A DNA stretch of 7,040 nt from Candidatus Dormiibacterota bacterium (GCA_003170875.1 PMYJ01000124.1:662-7701); one strand, 5' to 3'; numbered from the stretch's first letter, positions 1 to 5,349 are shown. The notes: generated by a model from the letters alone, not told the origin. Made by a program: numbers and translations.

Positions 1-780
1 GGCAACGGCAAGACGAGCATCGCGGACGCCAGCGCGCGGGTGATGGGCCCGCCCGTCTTCATCCCTCGTGCCCTCTACGTCCACGGCGAGGTCATCCGCT
101 TCTACGACCCCATCTACCACACCCCGATCGACCGCCCGCTGCCCCCCCACGACACGCGCTGGCAGCTTGCCGAGAGGCCCGCGGTCAAGGCGGGCGGCGA
201 GCTGACCCCGCGCATGCTGGAGCTGGGGTTCGATGCCGCCCTCGGCTTCTACGAGGCCTCGCTCCAGCTCAAGGCCAACGGTGGGCTGCTCCTCGTCGAC
301 GACTTCGGCCGCCAGCAGAAGATGTCGCCCCGCGACCTCCTCAACCGGCTGATCGTCCCTCTGGAGAACGGGGTCGACTACGTCAACATCGCCCGCGCCG
401 GCACCAGCGTGGCGGTGCCCTTCACCTGCCTGCTGATGCTCAGCACAAACCTCGAGCCTCACAACCTGATGGACGAGGCCTTCCTGCGTCGGGTCCGCTA
501 CAAGGTGCACGTTCCCGACCCCACCGCCGAGGAGTTCGTCGAGATCTGGCGGCGGGTCTGCGCCTCCCAGGAGATCGCCTACCGGGAGGCGGTCATCGTC
601 GACCTCATCCGGCGCCACTACACGGAGAAGGGCCGCGACTTCCACGGCTCCCACCCTCGCGACCTGCTGGAGCACGTCATTCATCTCTGCCGCTACCTGG
701 GGCGTGAGCCCGAGCTCACCACCAAGCTGCTCGACGAGGCCTGCGAGACCTACTTCGTCGACGACGCGGTCGAGGACTGA
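1..780 (+). CDS. AAA+ ATPase, C-terminal part (5' truncated by window edge)
   Basis: The frame is open from base 1 and the real start lies upstream; the first visible residues, GNGKTS, are the end of a Walker A P-loop, so the ATG/GTG near 37-40 is not the start. 259 residues are visible. Walker B is LLLVDD at visible residues ~96-101, a sensor-1 type STN at ~148-150, arginine-finger type LRRVR at ~162-166, and HPRDLL at ~218-223 in the sensor-2 region. These show a complete AAA+ core that would hydrolyse ATP to remodel a partner. From memory, stretches such as LQLKANGG, DDFGRQ, PRDLLNR and DEAFLRR match a group of bacterial ATPases often annotated only as 'AAA family ATPase', some near pilus or secretion genes; the partner here is unknown because the upstream neighbours are missing. 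The AAA+ assignment is firm, the substrate is not known. It ends at TGA 778-780. Confidence 0.9.
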   Translation, partial: GNGKTSIADASARVMGPPVFIPRALYVHGEVIRFYDPIYHTPIDRPLPPHDTRWQLAERPAVKAGGELTPRMLELGFDAALGFYEASLQLKANGGLLLVDDFGRQQKMSPRDLLNRLIVPLENGVDYVNIARAGTSVAVPFTCLLMLSTNLEPHNLMDEAFLRRVRYKVHVPDPTAEEFVEIWRRVCASQEIAYREAVIVDLIRRHYTEKGRDFHGSHPRDLLEHVIHLCRYLGREPELTTKLLDEACETYFVDDAVED

Positions 781-815
781 CGGTCTGCGCGGCACCGGGT
801 GGCGGGGGGTGCGGC

Positions 816-854
816 CTCCGGGTAGGCTGTGGCCCCTTTGGGGCCCGTGGCTCA
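816..854 (+). repeat. Imperfect copy of tRNA-Ala promoter and tRNA 5' end
   Basis: About 34 of 40 bases match 907-946, which is the promoter and first ~15 bases of the intact tRNA-Ala. The copy has a -10-like TAGGCT at 823-828, against TAGACT at 914-919 in the real promoter. It keeps the same 12-base gap to a tRNA-like start, GGGCCCGTGGCTCAG at 841-855. After that point the match to the tRNA is lost and no anticodon or T arm follows. It may be a scar of a duplicated or displaced tRNA 5' half. Confidence 0.6.
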
Positions 855-913
855 GGTGCAGGAGGAGTCCCCCCTTCCGTGAGGCGCTGCTCGGGGATCA
901 TGTGGCCCCCGGG

Positions 914-919
914 TAGACT
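914..919 (+). promoter_or_regulatory. -10 element of the tRNA-Ala gene
   Basis: TAGACT fits a TAnnnT-type -10 box and ends 12 bases before the mature 5' end of the tRNA, so transcription would start around 925-927. I see no convincing -35. The same arrangement recurs 91 bp upstream. Confidence 0.5.
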
Positions 920-931
920 GTGGTCCCTCTG

Positions 932-1004
932 GGGCCGGTAGCTCAGTTGGGAGAGCGCTGCCCTCGCACGGCAGAGGTCCGGGGTTCGAGTCCCCGCCGG
1001 TCCA
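932..1004 (+). tRNA. tRNA-Ala (anticodon CGC)
   Basis: A full cloverleaf can be drawn. The acceptor stem is GGGCCGG with CCGGTCC and includes the G3-U70 wobble pair that marks alanine tRNAs. The D stem is GCTC/GAGC. The anticodon stem is CTGCC/GGCAG around loop CTCGCAC, with CGC at 965-967, which decodes GCG. The variable loop is AGGTC, the T stem is CGGGG/CCCCG with loop TTCGAGT, and A is the discriminator. The terminal CCA is not encoded (GGG follows). Its last 47 bp (958-1004) are repeated exactly at 2949-2995, so the gene is also the likely attachment site for the accessory tract downstream. A hairpin begins 5 bases after the tRNA. Confidence 0.97.
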
Positions 1005-1172
1005 GGGCACCATGCGGCAGGCCGCATGGGGGCCCCTTGCTGTTCTCACAGGGGCTCGCAGCCCCTCACCGGCCCGGCAGAGCCGGGCTCGGCTCACCCC
1101 GCCTCGGGGGCGAGCCGCCGGGAATCCTCGCTGGGTGCCGGTTGCGGGCAGAGAGCCGACGCCGCCGGTCCA
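1005..1172 (+). repeat. Structured 168-bp block, copy A (downstream of intact tRNA-Ala)
   Basis: Starts right after the tRNA and ends in CCGCCGGTCCA (1162-1172), the same 11 bases that end the tRNA (994-1004). About 85% identical to copy B at 2996-3163. It contains four hairpins in series: 1010-1018 with 1021-1029 (9 bp, AG loop), 1032-1037 with 1050-1055 (6 bp), 1072-1078 with 1082-1088 (7 bp, AGA loop), and 1103-1106 with 1111-1114 (4 bp). Copy B has the same stems. The first could act as the tRNA terminator, although no T-run follows. Whether the block is transcribed as an RNA or acts as a DNA recombination site cannot be decided from sequence alone. Confidence 0.7.
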
Positions 1173-1221
1173 CTACCAGCCAATTCCGCCGGTATTCAAC
1201 TGTGCAGCTGGTTCGTTTCGG

Positions 1222-1671
1222 TCAATCGGGCTGGTCGGTGCGGGAAGCAGTCAGCGCCACCGCCACGCAGAGCAGTCCGAGGAGCAGGGCGATCGGTCCC
1301 ATGAGGACGCGTTCCCACGTGCTCGAGGAAGCAAAGTTCGCGAGAGCGCTCAGAGCCATCGCTCCGCCTAGCAACCATGTGCCCCAGCGACTGAGGCGGA
1401 GAGAGACGTTCGGGATCCGGTATCCAGCGCGACGCAGGACCATGAGAGCCGCGAAAACCAGAATCGCCGCCGCAGAGGCGCTCGCCGTCCGCAGCTCGGC
1501 GGGCAAGACGCCATCGGCGCCACCCCAAGCGGCGTGGCCGAGCGGGGCGCCAAGAGCGAGCGCCGCTTGGAAGCCGGCCATCGCGAGAAAGCCGGTGGCG
1601 GCCGCACCGGCGGCTCGTCGCGTCACAACATTCTTTGGCACCAGTGTCGAGCGAACGGTTGCCGTACTCAT
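1222..1671 (-). CDS. Four-helix membrane protein, PadR operon partner
   Basis: 149 residues. Four hydrophobic segments at about 20-42, 64-82, 97-115 and 121-141 predict an inner-membrane protein. The motif GAPLGHAAWGG after helix 1, followed by a VLPxELR stretch, resembles a family of small actinobacterial membrane proteins of unknown function; I cannot name a reaction. The start is well supported: ATG (1671-1669) overlaps the TGA of the padR-like gene as ATGA, with AAGGAG (1680-1685) eight bases upstream, so the two genes are co-transcribed and probably translationally coupled. The gene is likely under control of that regulator. PadR-partner membrane proteins are often transport or envelope-stress related, but nothing here proves that. 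The coding end lies ~50 bp from structured block A, and I see no clear terminator. Confidence 0.8.
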   Translation of the reverse strand: MSTATVRSTLVPKNVVTRRAAGAAATGFLAMAGFQAALALGAPLGHAAWGGADGVLPAELRTASASAAAILVFAALMVLRRAGYRIPNVSLRLSRWGTWLLGGAMALSALANFASSSTWERVLMGPIALLLGLLCVAVALTASRTDQPD

Positions 1672-2261
1672 GTGCGACTCTCCTTGTTGAGATGCGTGCT
1701 GCTCGGTCTGGTTGAATCAAGCTGATCAAGAGCGGCTACGGCCTCGTTCGCCCACGCGATCGCGGCTCGGGCGGTGTGCTCTCCGAACGCCAGCGTGAGG
1801 AGCTGATAGGGGCGTTCGTCGGCCATTTCGGACGCCTGCGCAATGTCGGCCCGGATGGCCACGTACTCTGCAAGGCGGCGCTCTGCCTCGGCTCTCGCGT
1901 CGAGCACCAGCGCACGGCACGCGGCCGGCCCGAGGTGGCGTCCGAGGAACAGCCGGAGAAGGAGACCGTTGCGAGGCGGATCGCGCTGGATCGGCTCCGA
2001 CAAGAGCTCCCTCAACTGAGCAGTCCCCGACGGTGTGATCCGGAAGGTCGACGAACCGTTTCTCGCTGACTCACGCCGCTCGACATAGCCATCACGTTCG
2101 AGCTCGGCAAGCGCTGGATAGATCTGGCCGAAGCTCTCGCTCCAGAAGTGCCCAAGCACCTCCCGGATGGCCTCCCTCAGCGCGTACCCGGTCATCGGCA
2201 TGACGCTCAACGCGCCGAGGACCGCGGTCCTCGTCTGGCTCGATCTGGCTATCCGTGGCAT
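1668..2261 (-). CDS. PadR-family transcriptional regulator
   Basis: 197 residues, typical for a PadR subfamily-1 protein. The N-terminal winged helix spans about residues 10-88: LGALSVMPMTGYALREAI, then SFGQIYPALAELERDGYV containing the recognition helix, then the wing with TFRITPSG. The C-terminal part (about 98-180) is an alpha-helical dimerisation domain with an RLFLGRHL stretch and a long helix rich in Ala, Glu and Arg. PadR proteins are usually repressors of their own operon and of an adjacent membrane protein or transporter, released by a small-molecule ligand. The ATG at 2261-2259 lies only a few bases from the predicted transcription start, so the mRNA is nearly leaderless. Two perfect palindromes overlap its promoter, which fits autoregulation. 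It overlaps the downstream membrane gene by ATGA. Confidence 0.93.
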   Translation of the reverse strand: MPRIARSSQTRTAVLGALSVMPMTGYALREAIREVLGHFWSESFGQIYPALAELERDGYVERRESARNGSSTFRITPSGTAQLRELLSEPIQRDPPRNGLLLRLFLGRHLGPAACRALVLDARAEAERRLAEYVAIRADIAQASEMADERPYQLLTLAFGEHTARAAIAWANEAVAALDQLDSTRPSSTHLNKESRT

Positions 2262-2287
2262 ATCTCACAGATATATCTACCAGATAT
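2260..2287. promoter_or_regulatory. Tandem palindromic operators, probable PadR binding sites
   Basis: Two copies of the perfect palindrome ATATCT-N3-AGATAT lie at 2260-2274 and 2273-2287, 13 bp apart and sharing two bases. They cover the -10 box, the transcription start and the first base pairs of the regulator's own start codon, so a bound dimer or tetramer would block transcription. Their position next to a padR-like gene makes autorepression the simplest reading. The sites are seen; the binding partner is inferred. Confidence 0.75.
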
Positions 2288-2302
2288 TCAGCGTCATGTC
2301 AA
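2274..2302 (-). promoter_or_regulatory. Promoter of the padR-membrane protein operon
   Basis: On the minus strand there is a perfect -35 TTGACA (2302-2297), a 17-base spacer and a -10 TAGATA (2279-2274). Transcription should start near 2268-2265, leaving only about 4-7 bases before the ATG. This is the clearest sigma-70-type promoter in the window. The -10 box lies inside the overlapping operator pair. Confidence 0.8.
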
Positions 2303-2792
2303 GTCGTCCCCTCCGCCCACGGCCTCGGCGCGATGACCGGAGTGAGCCGCTGCCTTCGCCCCTGCCGCCGGCCCGACGTCCCCCGGTGGGGGGACCACGG
2401 GGGGGGGACAGATGATCCTTGGACGGTTCCTCCTCTATGCGACCGGCCAGGTTGGCCGGTCGCGTGGGCTGTGCCTGGCCGGTGGTCGGTCGCATAGAGC
2501 GGTCAATCTGACCGCTGGACGCCATGATCACCTCGTTGCGGTTGCTGACCCGCCGCCCTCGGTCGCTACGCGGCCCCCCCGGCAGTGCAGCTCCCCCAGC
2601 TGCTCCAGCTCGCGGATGCAGCGCCGGGACGGTGCGCTCGCTCAGCCGCGTCTTCTGGCAGAGGCGGTACATCGCCGGCCAGGCCTTGAGCCCAGCGTCG
2701 TTGGACGAGTCGGCGATCGCCAGGCGGACGAGCCCGACGTTCCCGTCGGCCCGCGATTGCTGCCACACCCAGGTCACGGCCCGGACGCTCAT
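2277..2792 (-). pseudogene. Frameshifted helix-turn-helix replication-type protein of mobile elements
   Basis: The reading frame opens with MSVRAVTWVWQQSRADGN and continues through KAWPAMYRLCQKTRLSERTV. This is the N-terminal HTH domain of phage, plasmid and ICE proteins of the HTH_36 / replication-initiator type seen in Actinomycetota. After RTV the frame turns to low-complexity sequence (PALHPRAGAAGG). The next frame gives the expected continuation RRCIRELEQLGELHCRGG. The original frame resumes with DRGRRVSNRNEVIM, also family-like. So there is one apparent extra base at 2626-2628 (GGG on + strand) and one apparently missing base at the seven-C run 2574-2580. The two compensate, so the damage is either recent or a sequencing artefact. 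The natural C-terminus is unclear, because the frame runs on through a hairpin cluster and into the padR promoter. Most likely a decaying replication or control gene of an integrated element. Confidence 0.65.
2435..2516. repeat. Cluster of nested hairpins inside the HTH pseudogene
   Basis: 2435-2451 pairs with 2474-2480 plus 2488-2497: 17 bp with one 7-base bulge, outer arms CTATGCGACC/GGTCGCATAG. The left arm can instead form a perfect 9-bp hairpin, GACCGGCCA-GGT-TGGCCGGTC (2441-2461). Directly beside it is a perfect 8-bp hairpin, AGCGGTCA-ATC-TGACCGCT (2498-2516). Such clusters occur at origins and transfer sites, but no function can be assigned. Confidence 0.6.
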
Positions 2793-2909
2793 GCCTGAGC
2801 AGAGCGGCGGAGCGGGGGAGAGGCGCGATCAGCCGACCGACCTCGGTTCCGCGCCCTACCCCCACCGGAGCCCCATCGGAGCCGCACTCGACAAAGGAAA
2901 CAGGTCGAT

Positions 2910-2948
2910 CGGCCCTTTGACGCCTCCCCCGAGTTCGAATTTGCACCA
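2910..2948. repeat. Right-end motif of first tRNA-linked interval
   Basis: This stretch, which runs directly into the tRNA 3'-half copy, is similar to 4133-4171. About 35 of 50 bases match when the shared CCACTGCCCT is included. It looks like a common terminal sequence of two integrated units. Upstream, CACTCGACAAAGGAA (2885-2899) recurs exactly at 3232-3246. Confidence 0.4.
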
Positions 2949-2995
2949 CTGCCCTCGCACGGCAGAGGTCCGGGGTTCGAGTCCCCGCCGGTCCA
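2949..2995 (+). other. tRNA-Ala(CGC) 3'-half duplicate, probable attachment site
   Basis: 47 bases identical to 958-1004: 3' part of the tRNA from the start of the anticodon stem (CTGCC) through the anticodon loop, T arm and acceptor end. The 5' half is absent (preceding bases do not match), so it cannot make a tRNA. An exact 3'-half copy downstream of an intact tRNA is the usual trace of tyrosine-recombinase integration into a tRNA gene. Confidence 0.85.
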
Positions 2996-3163
2996 CGTCC
3001 CCATCAGGCAGGCCTGATGGGGGCCCCTCGCTGTTCTCACAGGGGCTCGCCGCCCCTCGCCGGCCCGGCGAAGCCGGGCTCGGCTCACCTCGCCTCGCGA
3101 ACGAGCCGCTGGGAATCCCGGCTGGGTGCCGGTTGCGGACGGAGGATCGAGGCCGCCGGTCCA
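2996..3163 (+). repeat. Structured 168-bp block, copy B
   Basis: About 85% identical to copy A (1005-1172) at a fixed offset of 1991 bp, with no indels. Hairpins: 2999-3009 with 3012-3022 (11 bp, AG loop), 3023-3028 with 3041-3046, 3063-3069 with 3073-3079 (GAA loop), and 3094-3097 with 3102-3105 (CGAA loop). In the first hairpin two adjacent base pairs differ from copy A and both are changed on both sides, keeping the pairing. Hairpins three and four differ from copy A only in their loops. The block ends in CCGCCGGTCCA at 3153-3163, a copy of the tRNA 3' end. Confidence 0.7.
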
Positions 3164-3765
3164 CCAACTGCTGAGACCAGCCGATTTCAACTCAGCATCA
3201 TCCCCCTGCGCCCTGGCCCCATCCGGGTGCCCACTCGACAAAGGAACATGGTGCTTGCGATGGGCTGGTAGCCGCAGGTCTGCCTTCCCAGGCAAGGGTC
3301 CCGCCGCCGAGGACATCGCCAGCGGGCTTTCCCGGGCTGAGGGTGACCACCCGGGCGGGGCGGCAGAGGCGGTGAGGGGTGTTCACGCCCCTTCGGTGTT
3401 GAGGTCCAGCTCGACGGGCGCCAGGGCCAGCGGGGGGCCACGGCGCTGGCCCTCGATTGGCCCTGTCGACGGGCGCCGGCTCACGGCCTCTGAACCCGGC
3501 GGTCGAGGGCCGTCTGTCACGCCCAATGCCCCGTGACGGAAGCCACTGGATCGTGTGATCGAGTCGCTGTGGACGAGGCCCACAGCGGCTGGCTATCATG
3601 CTGCGACGCATGCTGGGGATGAGCTGGTGGGTCCCGGTGCGAGATCCATATTTCGACGGTCCAACCCAGACGGGGGGATCCCGATGGCCACATAGCGGGA
3701 CCGTCCGGCATTGCTGTGATACCGGCGTCGTCAGTCAGCTAAGTGGGTGAGACCACGGAGTGGCG
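3164..3765. other. Intergenic stretch without a convincing gene
   Basis: No frame here has both a believable start and a recognisable protein. It holds a 15-bp repeat (CACTCGACAAAGGAA, 3232-3246, matching 2885-2899). A 10-bp inverted repeat, AGGGCCAGCG/CGCTGGCCCT (3423-3432, 3444-3453), sits between 12-bp direct repeats TCGACGGGCGCC (3411-3422, 3466-3477). A 7-bp hairpin, GCTGTGG/CCACAGC, lies at 3566-3586. A possible promoter for the small membrane gene is TGGACG (3570-3575) and TATCAT (3594-3599), 18 bases apart, but this is weak. Confidence 0.5.
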
Positions 3766-4122
3766 GTGAGCGGGTCGTCGCGTGGAGTGAGCCATGGAGG
3801 TCACGCACTAGCTGCCTACCTGGGCATCGTCGTCGCCTGGGTTGGGACTATGGCTCCGATCGGTTACGCGTCCCGGTGCGGTTCGCCCACGGCTCTGGCG
3901 AGCGGTCTGTACTGGGGCGGCGTAGGGCTTACCATCGCTGCCTGCGTAGCCCTATGGCAGAGCGTCACTTGGCTGATTCGACTGGGACGCCACGGCTCGG
4001 CTCCTGTGCGATGGCTGTGTGCGGGAGTGGCGATGGCGGTTTTGGTGATCATGGTGGCCATGGTCGTCACCATGATTGGCTTGGCCGCGGTCGAGTACGG
4101 GCCTCTCAACTGTCCGAACTGA
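3766..4122 (+). CDS. Small three-helix membrane protein of unknown function
   Basis: 118 residues from GTG 3766, chosen because GGAG (3757-3760) sits five bases upstream; a GTG at 3760 would place the same GGAG right on the start. Three hydrophobic segments at about 14-34, 46-67 and 80-106 (the last is a Val/Met/Ala-rich VAMAVLVIMVAMVVTMIGLA-like helix) predict an inner-membrane protein. A loop with APIGYASRCGSP follows helix 1, an Arg-rich cytoplasmic-type loop (WLIRLGRHG) separates helices 2 and 3, and it ends GPLNCPN. I do not recognise the family. It is the only gene in the second tRNA-linked interval. The overlapping +1-frame reading is a shadow: it is Arg/Gly/His-rich and lacks helices. 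Confidence 0.65.
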   Translation: MSGSSRGVSHGGHALAAYLGIVVAWVGTMAPIGYASRCGSPTALASGLYWGGVGLTIAACVALWQSVTWLIRLGRHGSAPVRWLCAGVAMAVLVIMVAMVVTMIGLAAVEYGPLNCPN

Positions 4123-4137
4123 CAGGACGTCAGTTGG
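4108..4137 (+). terminator. Weak hairpin over the end of the small membrane gene
   Basis: CAACTGTCC (4108-4116) can pair with GGACGTCAGTTG (4126-4137) with a small internal bulge, overlapping the stop codon. An alternative hairpin pairs GGACGTCA (4126-4133) with TGACGGTCC further downstream. No T-run follows, so this is only a possible terminator. Confidence 0.3.
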
Positions 4138-4180
4138 ACCCTTGACGGTCCTCCTGAATTCGGAACCTCACCACTGCCCT
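4133..4180. repeat. Right-end motif of second tRNA-linked interval, with short att remnant
   Basis: Similar to 2910-2957, including TTGACG and an exact CCACTGCCCT (4171-4180) whose last seven bases are the first bases of the tRNA 3'-half repeat. Beyond CTGCCCT the tRNA sequence is lost. It may be the degraded outer boundary of the accessory tract. Confidence 0.4.
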
Positions 4181-4298
4181 AGCGCTCGGCTTCCCTTTGG
4201 TCGGGGGAGCGGCGGTCGCCAGTCAGCGGCGGGGCGGCCGCCGTCACCCGCGGTGTCCGCTCTGCTCGGGTGCCCGTTACGAGGGACCGTTAACGAGA

Positions 4299-4324
4299 AG
4301 AGGGCGCCCCGAAGGGCGCCCTCT
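4299..4324 (-). terminator. Rho-independent terminator of the bS22 gene
   Basis: Perfect 11-bp stem AGAGGGCGCCC/GGGCGCCCTCT. On the minus strand the loop is TTCG, the extra-stable UUCG tetraloop, followed by a short pyrimidine stretch (TCTCGTT). It lies 21 bases after the bS22 stop codon and may also stop rightward transcription. Confidence 0.8.
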
Positions 4325-4345
4325 CCATCGACGCGACGGCCGCGC

Positions 4346-4441
4346 CTAGGTGGCCCGCCGTTGCCAGCGGGTCTTCTTGAGCATCTTCTTATGCTTGTGC
4401 TTGCGCATCTTCTTGCGCCGCTTCTTGATGACCGAGCCCAC
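4346..4441 (-). CDS. Small ribosomal protein bS22 type (AURKAIP1/COX24 domain), 31 aa
   Basis: A 31-residue, extremely basic protein starting MGSVIKKRRKKMRK and ending KKTRWQRRAT. This matches the actinobacterial AURKAIP1/COX24 family (usually 32-33 residues, MGSVIKKRRKRM...KLLRRTRVQRR), identified in mycobacterial ribosomes as small-subunit protein bS22. It would bind 16S rRNA in the 30S subunit. The start is GTG (4441-4439) with AGAGG five bases upstream; stop TAG 4348-4346. A strong terminator follows. It is short enough for gene callers to miss. Two differences from the usual family are visible: His replaces several central Lys/Arg, and the tail is slightly shorter. Downstream of and co-directional with the HIT gene, 141 bp apart, so it may have its own promoter (TAGGAT at 4498-4493 is a weak -10 candidate). 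Confidence 0.9.
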   Translation of the reverse strand: MGSVIKKRRKKMRKHKHKKMLKKTRWQRRAT

Positions 4442-4582
4442 GAGAGCCTCTCCATGCGGGCGGCAGTTCAGCTGCCCATCCGGCAATGATTGATCCTATG
4501 TCAGCGGGGGCCGACTATACGCGCTCCTCGGGATCGCCCGCTTGTCGGCTTCCCACGCAGGGCCACTCGCCCCGGCTCCGGC

Positions 4583-5113
4583 TCAGGCCGGAGGGCCTCC
4601 CGCGCCGTTCCTGGAGGCGAGCGCCTCCCGCAAGCGGCTGGCGGTGACCTCCAGGTGCTCGGGCAGGACCTTGACGTCGGCCAGCACCGGCATGAAGTTG
4701 GTGTCGCTCCCCCAGCGGGGGACCACGTGGAGGTGCAGGTGATCCACGCTGGCGCCGGCCGCAGCCCCGAGGTTGAGTCCGACGTTGAACCCGCCGGGCT
4801 GCATGACGCTGGAGATCGCATCGAGGGCCCGCTGGGTCGCCTCCATGAGCGCCAGGCACTCCTCCGCGGTCAGGTCGCGCAGATCCGAGGCATGCCGTCG
4901 CGGCGCGACCATCACGTGCCCGCTGCTGTACGGGAAGCGGTTCATCAGGGTGAGCGTCCGCTCCGCCCTCTCGACCACCAGGCCGCCGTCCGCCCCTGAT
5001 CCGGCGGCGGCGCAGATGAAGCAGCCCTCCGGTGCCGGGTCGGTGCCCGTCACGTATGCCATCCGCCAGGGCGCCCAGAGCTGCCGCATCCCGCGGACGT
5101 TACCCGATGGCAC
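4583..5113 (-). CDS. HIT-family hydrolase, Ap4A phosphorylase-like
   Basis: 176 residues with the histidine-triad motif HLHLHVVPRW (His125, His127, His129; the middle His is the expected nucleophile). The upstream half carries a CFIC pair (31-34), NRFPYSSGHVMVAPRRH (58-74) and FNVGLNLG (109-116), all standard HIT elements. HIT proteins cleave nucleotide phosphoramidates or dinucleoside polyphosphates. The LWAPWR N-terminus and VVPRWGSDTNFMPV tail resemble the actinobacterial group that includes the M. tuberculosis Ap4A phosphorylase, so a role in clearing Ap4A is inferred. The GTG at 5113 gives the longest form. The ATG at 5089 (MRQLWAPWR) fits the usual family N-terminus better, and neither has a strong ribosome site. 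Cytoplasmic; followed by bS22. Confidence 0.93.
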   Translation of the reverse strand: MPSGNVRGMRQLWAPWRMAYVTGTDPAPEGCFICAAAGSGADGGLVVERAERTLTLMNRFPYSSGHVMVAPRRHASDLRDLTAEECLALMEATQRALDAISSVMQPGGFNVGLNLGAAAGASVDHLHLHVVPRWGSDTNFMPVLADVKVLPEHLEVTASRLREALASRNGAGGPPA

Positions 5114-5349
5114 CCGGGAGACGGGTGGTGTGGCGGCCGGTGCGAGCCGGCTCCCCTCTCACGCGCCGGTGACGCCGCCGCAGGAACGGCTCGAAGAGAT
5201 CAGACAGAGCGTTCGTATTCACGGTCTCACCCGAACCCCGTTACGAGCCTGTGGCCGGAAGCTCCGCCTCCCCGTGCCACCGGCCCCCCTAGCCTACATA
5301 GAGCCGTCTAGTGCATTTGAACTACTTGTAGGCGAGACCACCAGGCGGC

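Noticed and set aside
852..1097. Minus-strand frames with GGDSNPGPLPCEG-like peptides, also at 2789-3316
   Set aside because: These peptides are simply the reverse translation of the tRNA-Ala T arm and anticodon arm.
920..1690. Long plus-strand frame across the tRNA and the membrane protein gene
   Set aside because: It runs through a tRNA gene and antisense to a well-supported membrane protein; composition is Arg/Ala/Ser-rich with no domain.
3383..3583. 66-codon minus-strand frame ending PVELDLNTEGA
   Set aside because: The tail looks protein-like and might be the relic of a C-terminus, but there is no domain, no ribosome site and no relative I can name.
4262..4290. Faint similarity of GCTCGGGTGCCCGTTACGAG to the end of the 168-bp blocks
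   Set aside because: Only about 15 of 19 bases in GC-rich sequence; too weak to claim a third block copy.
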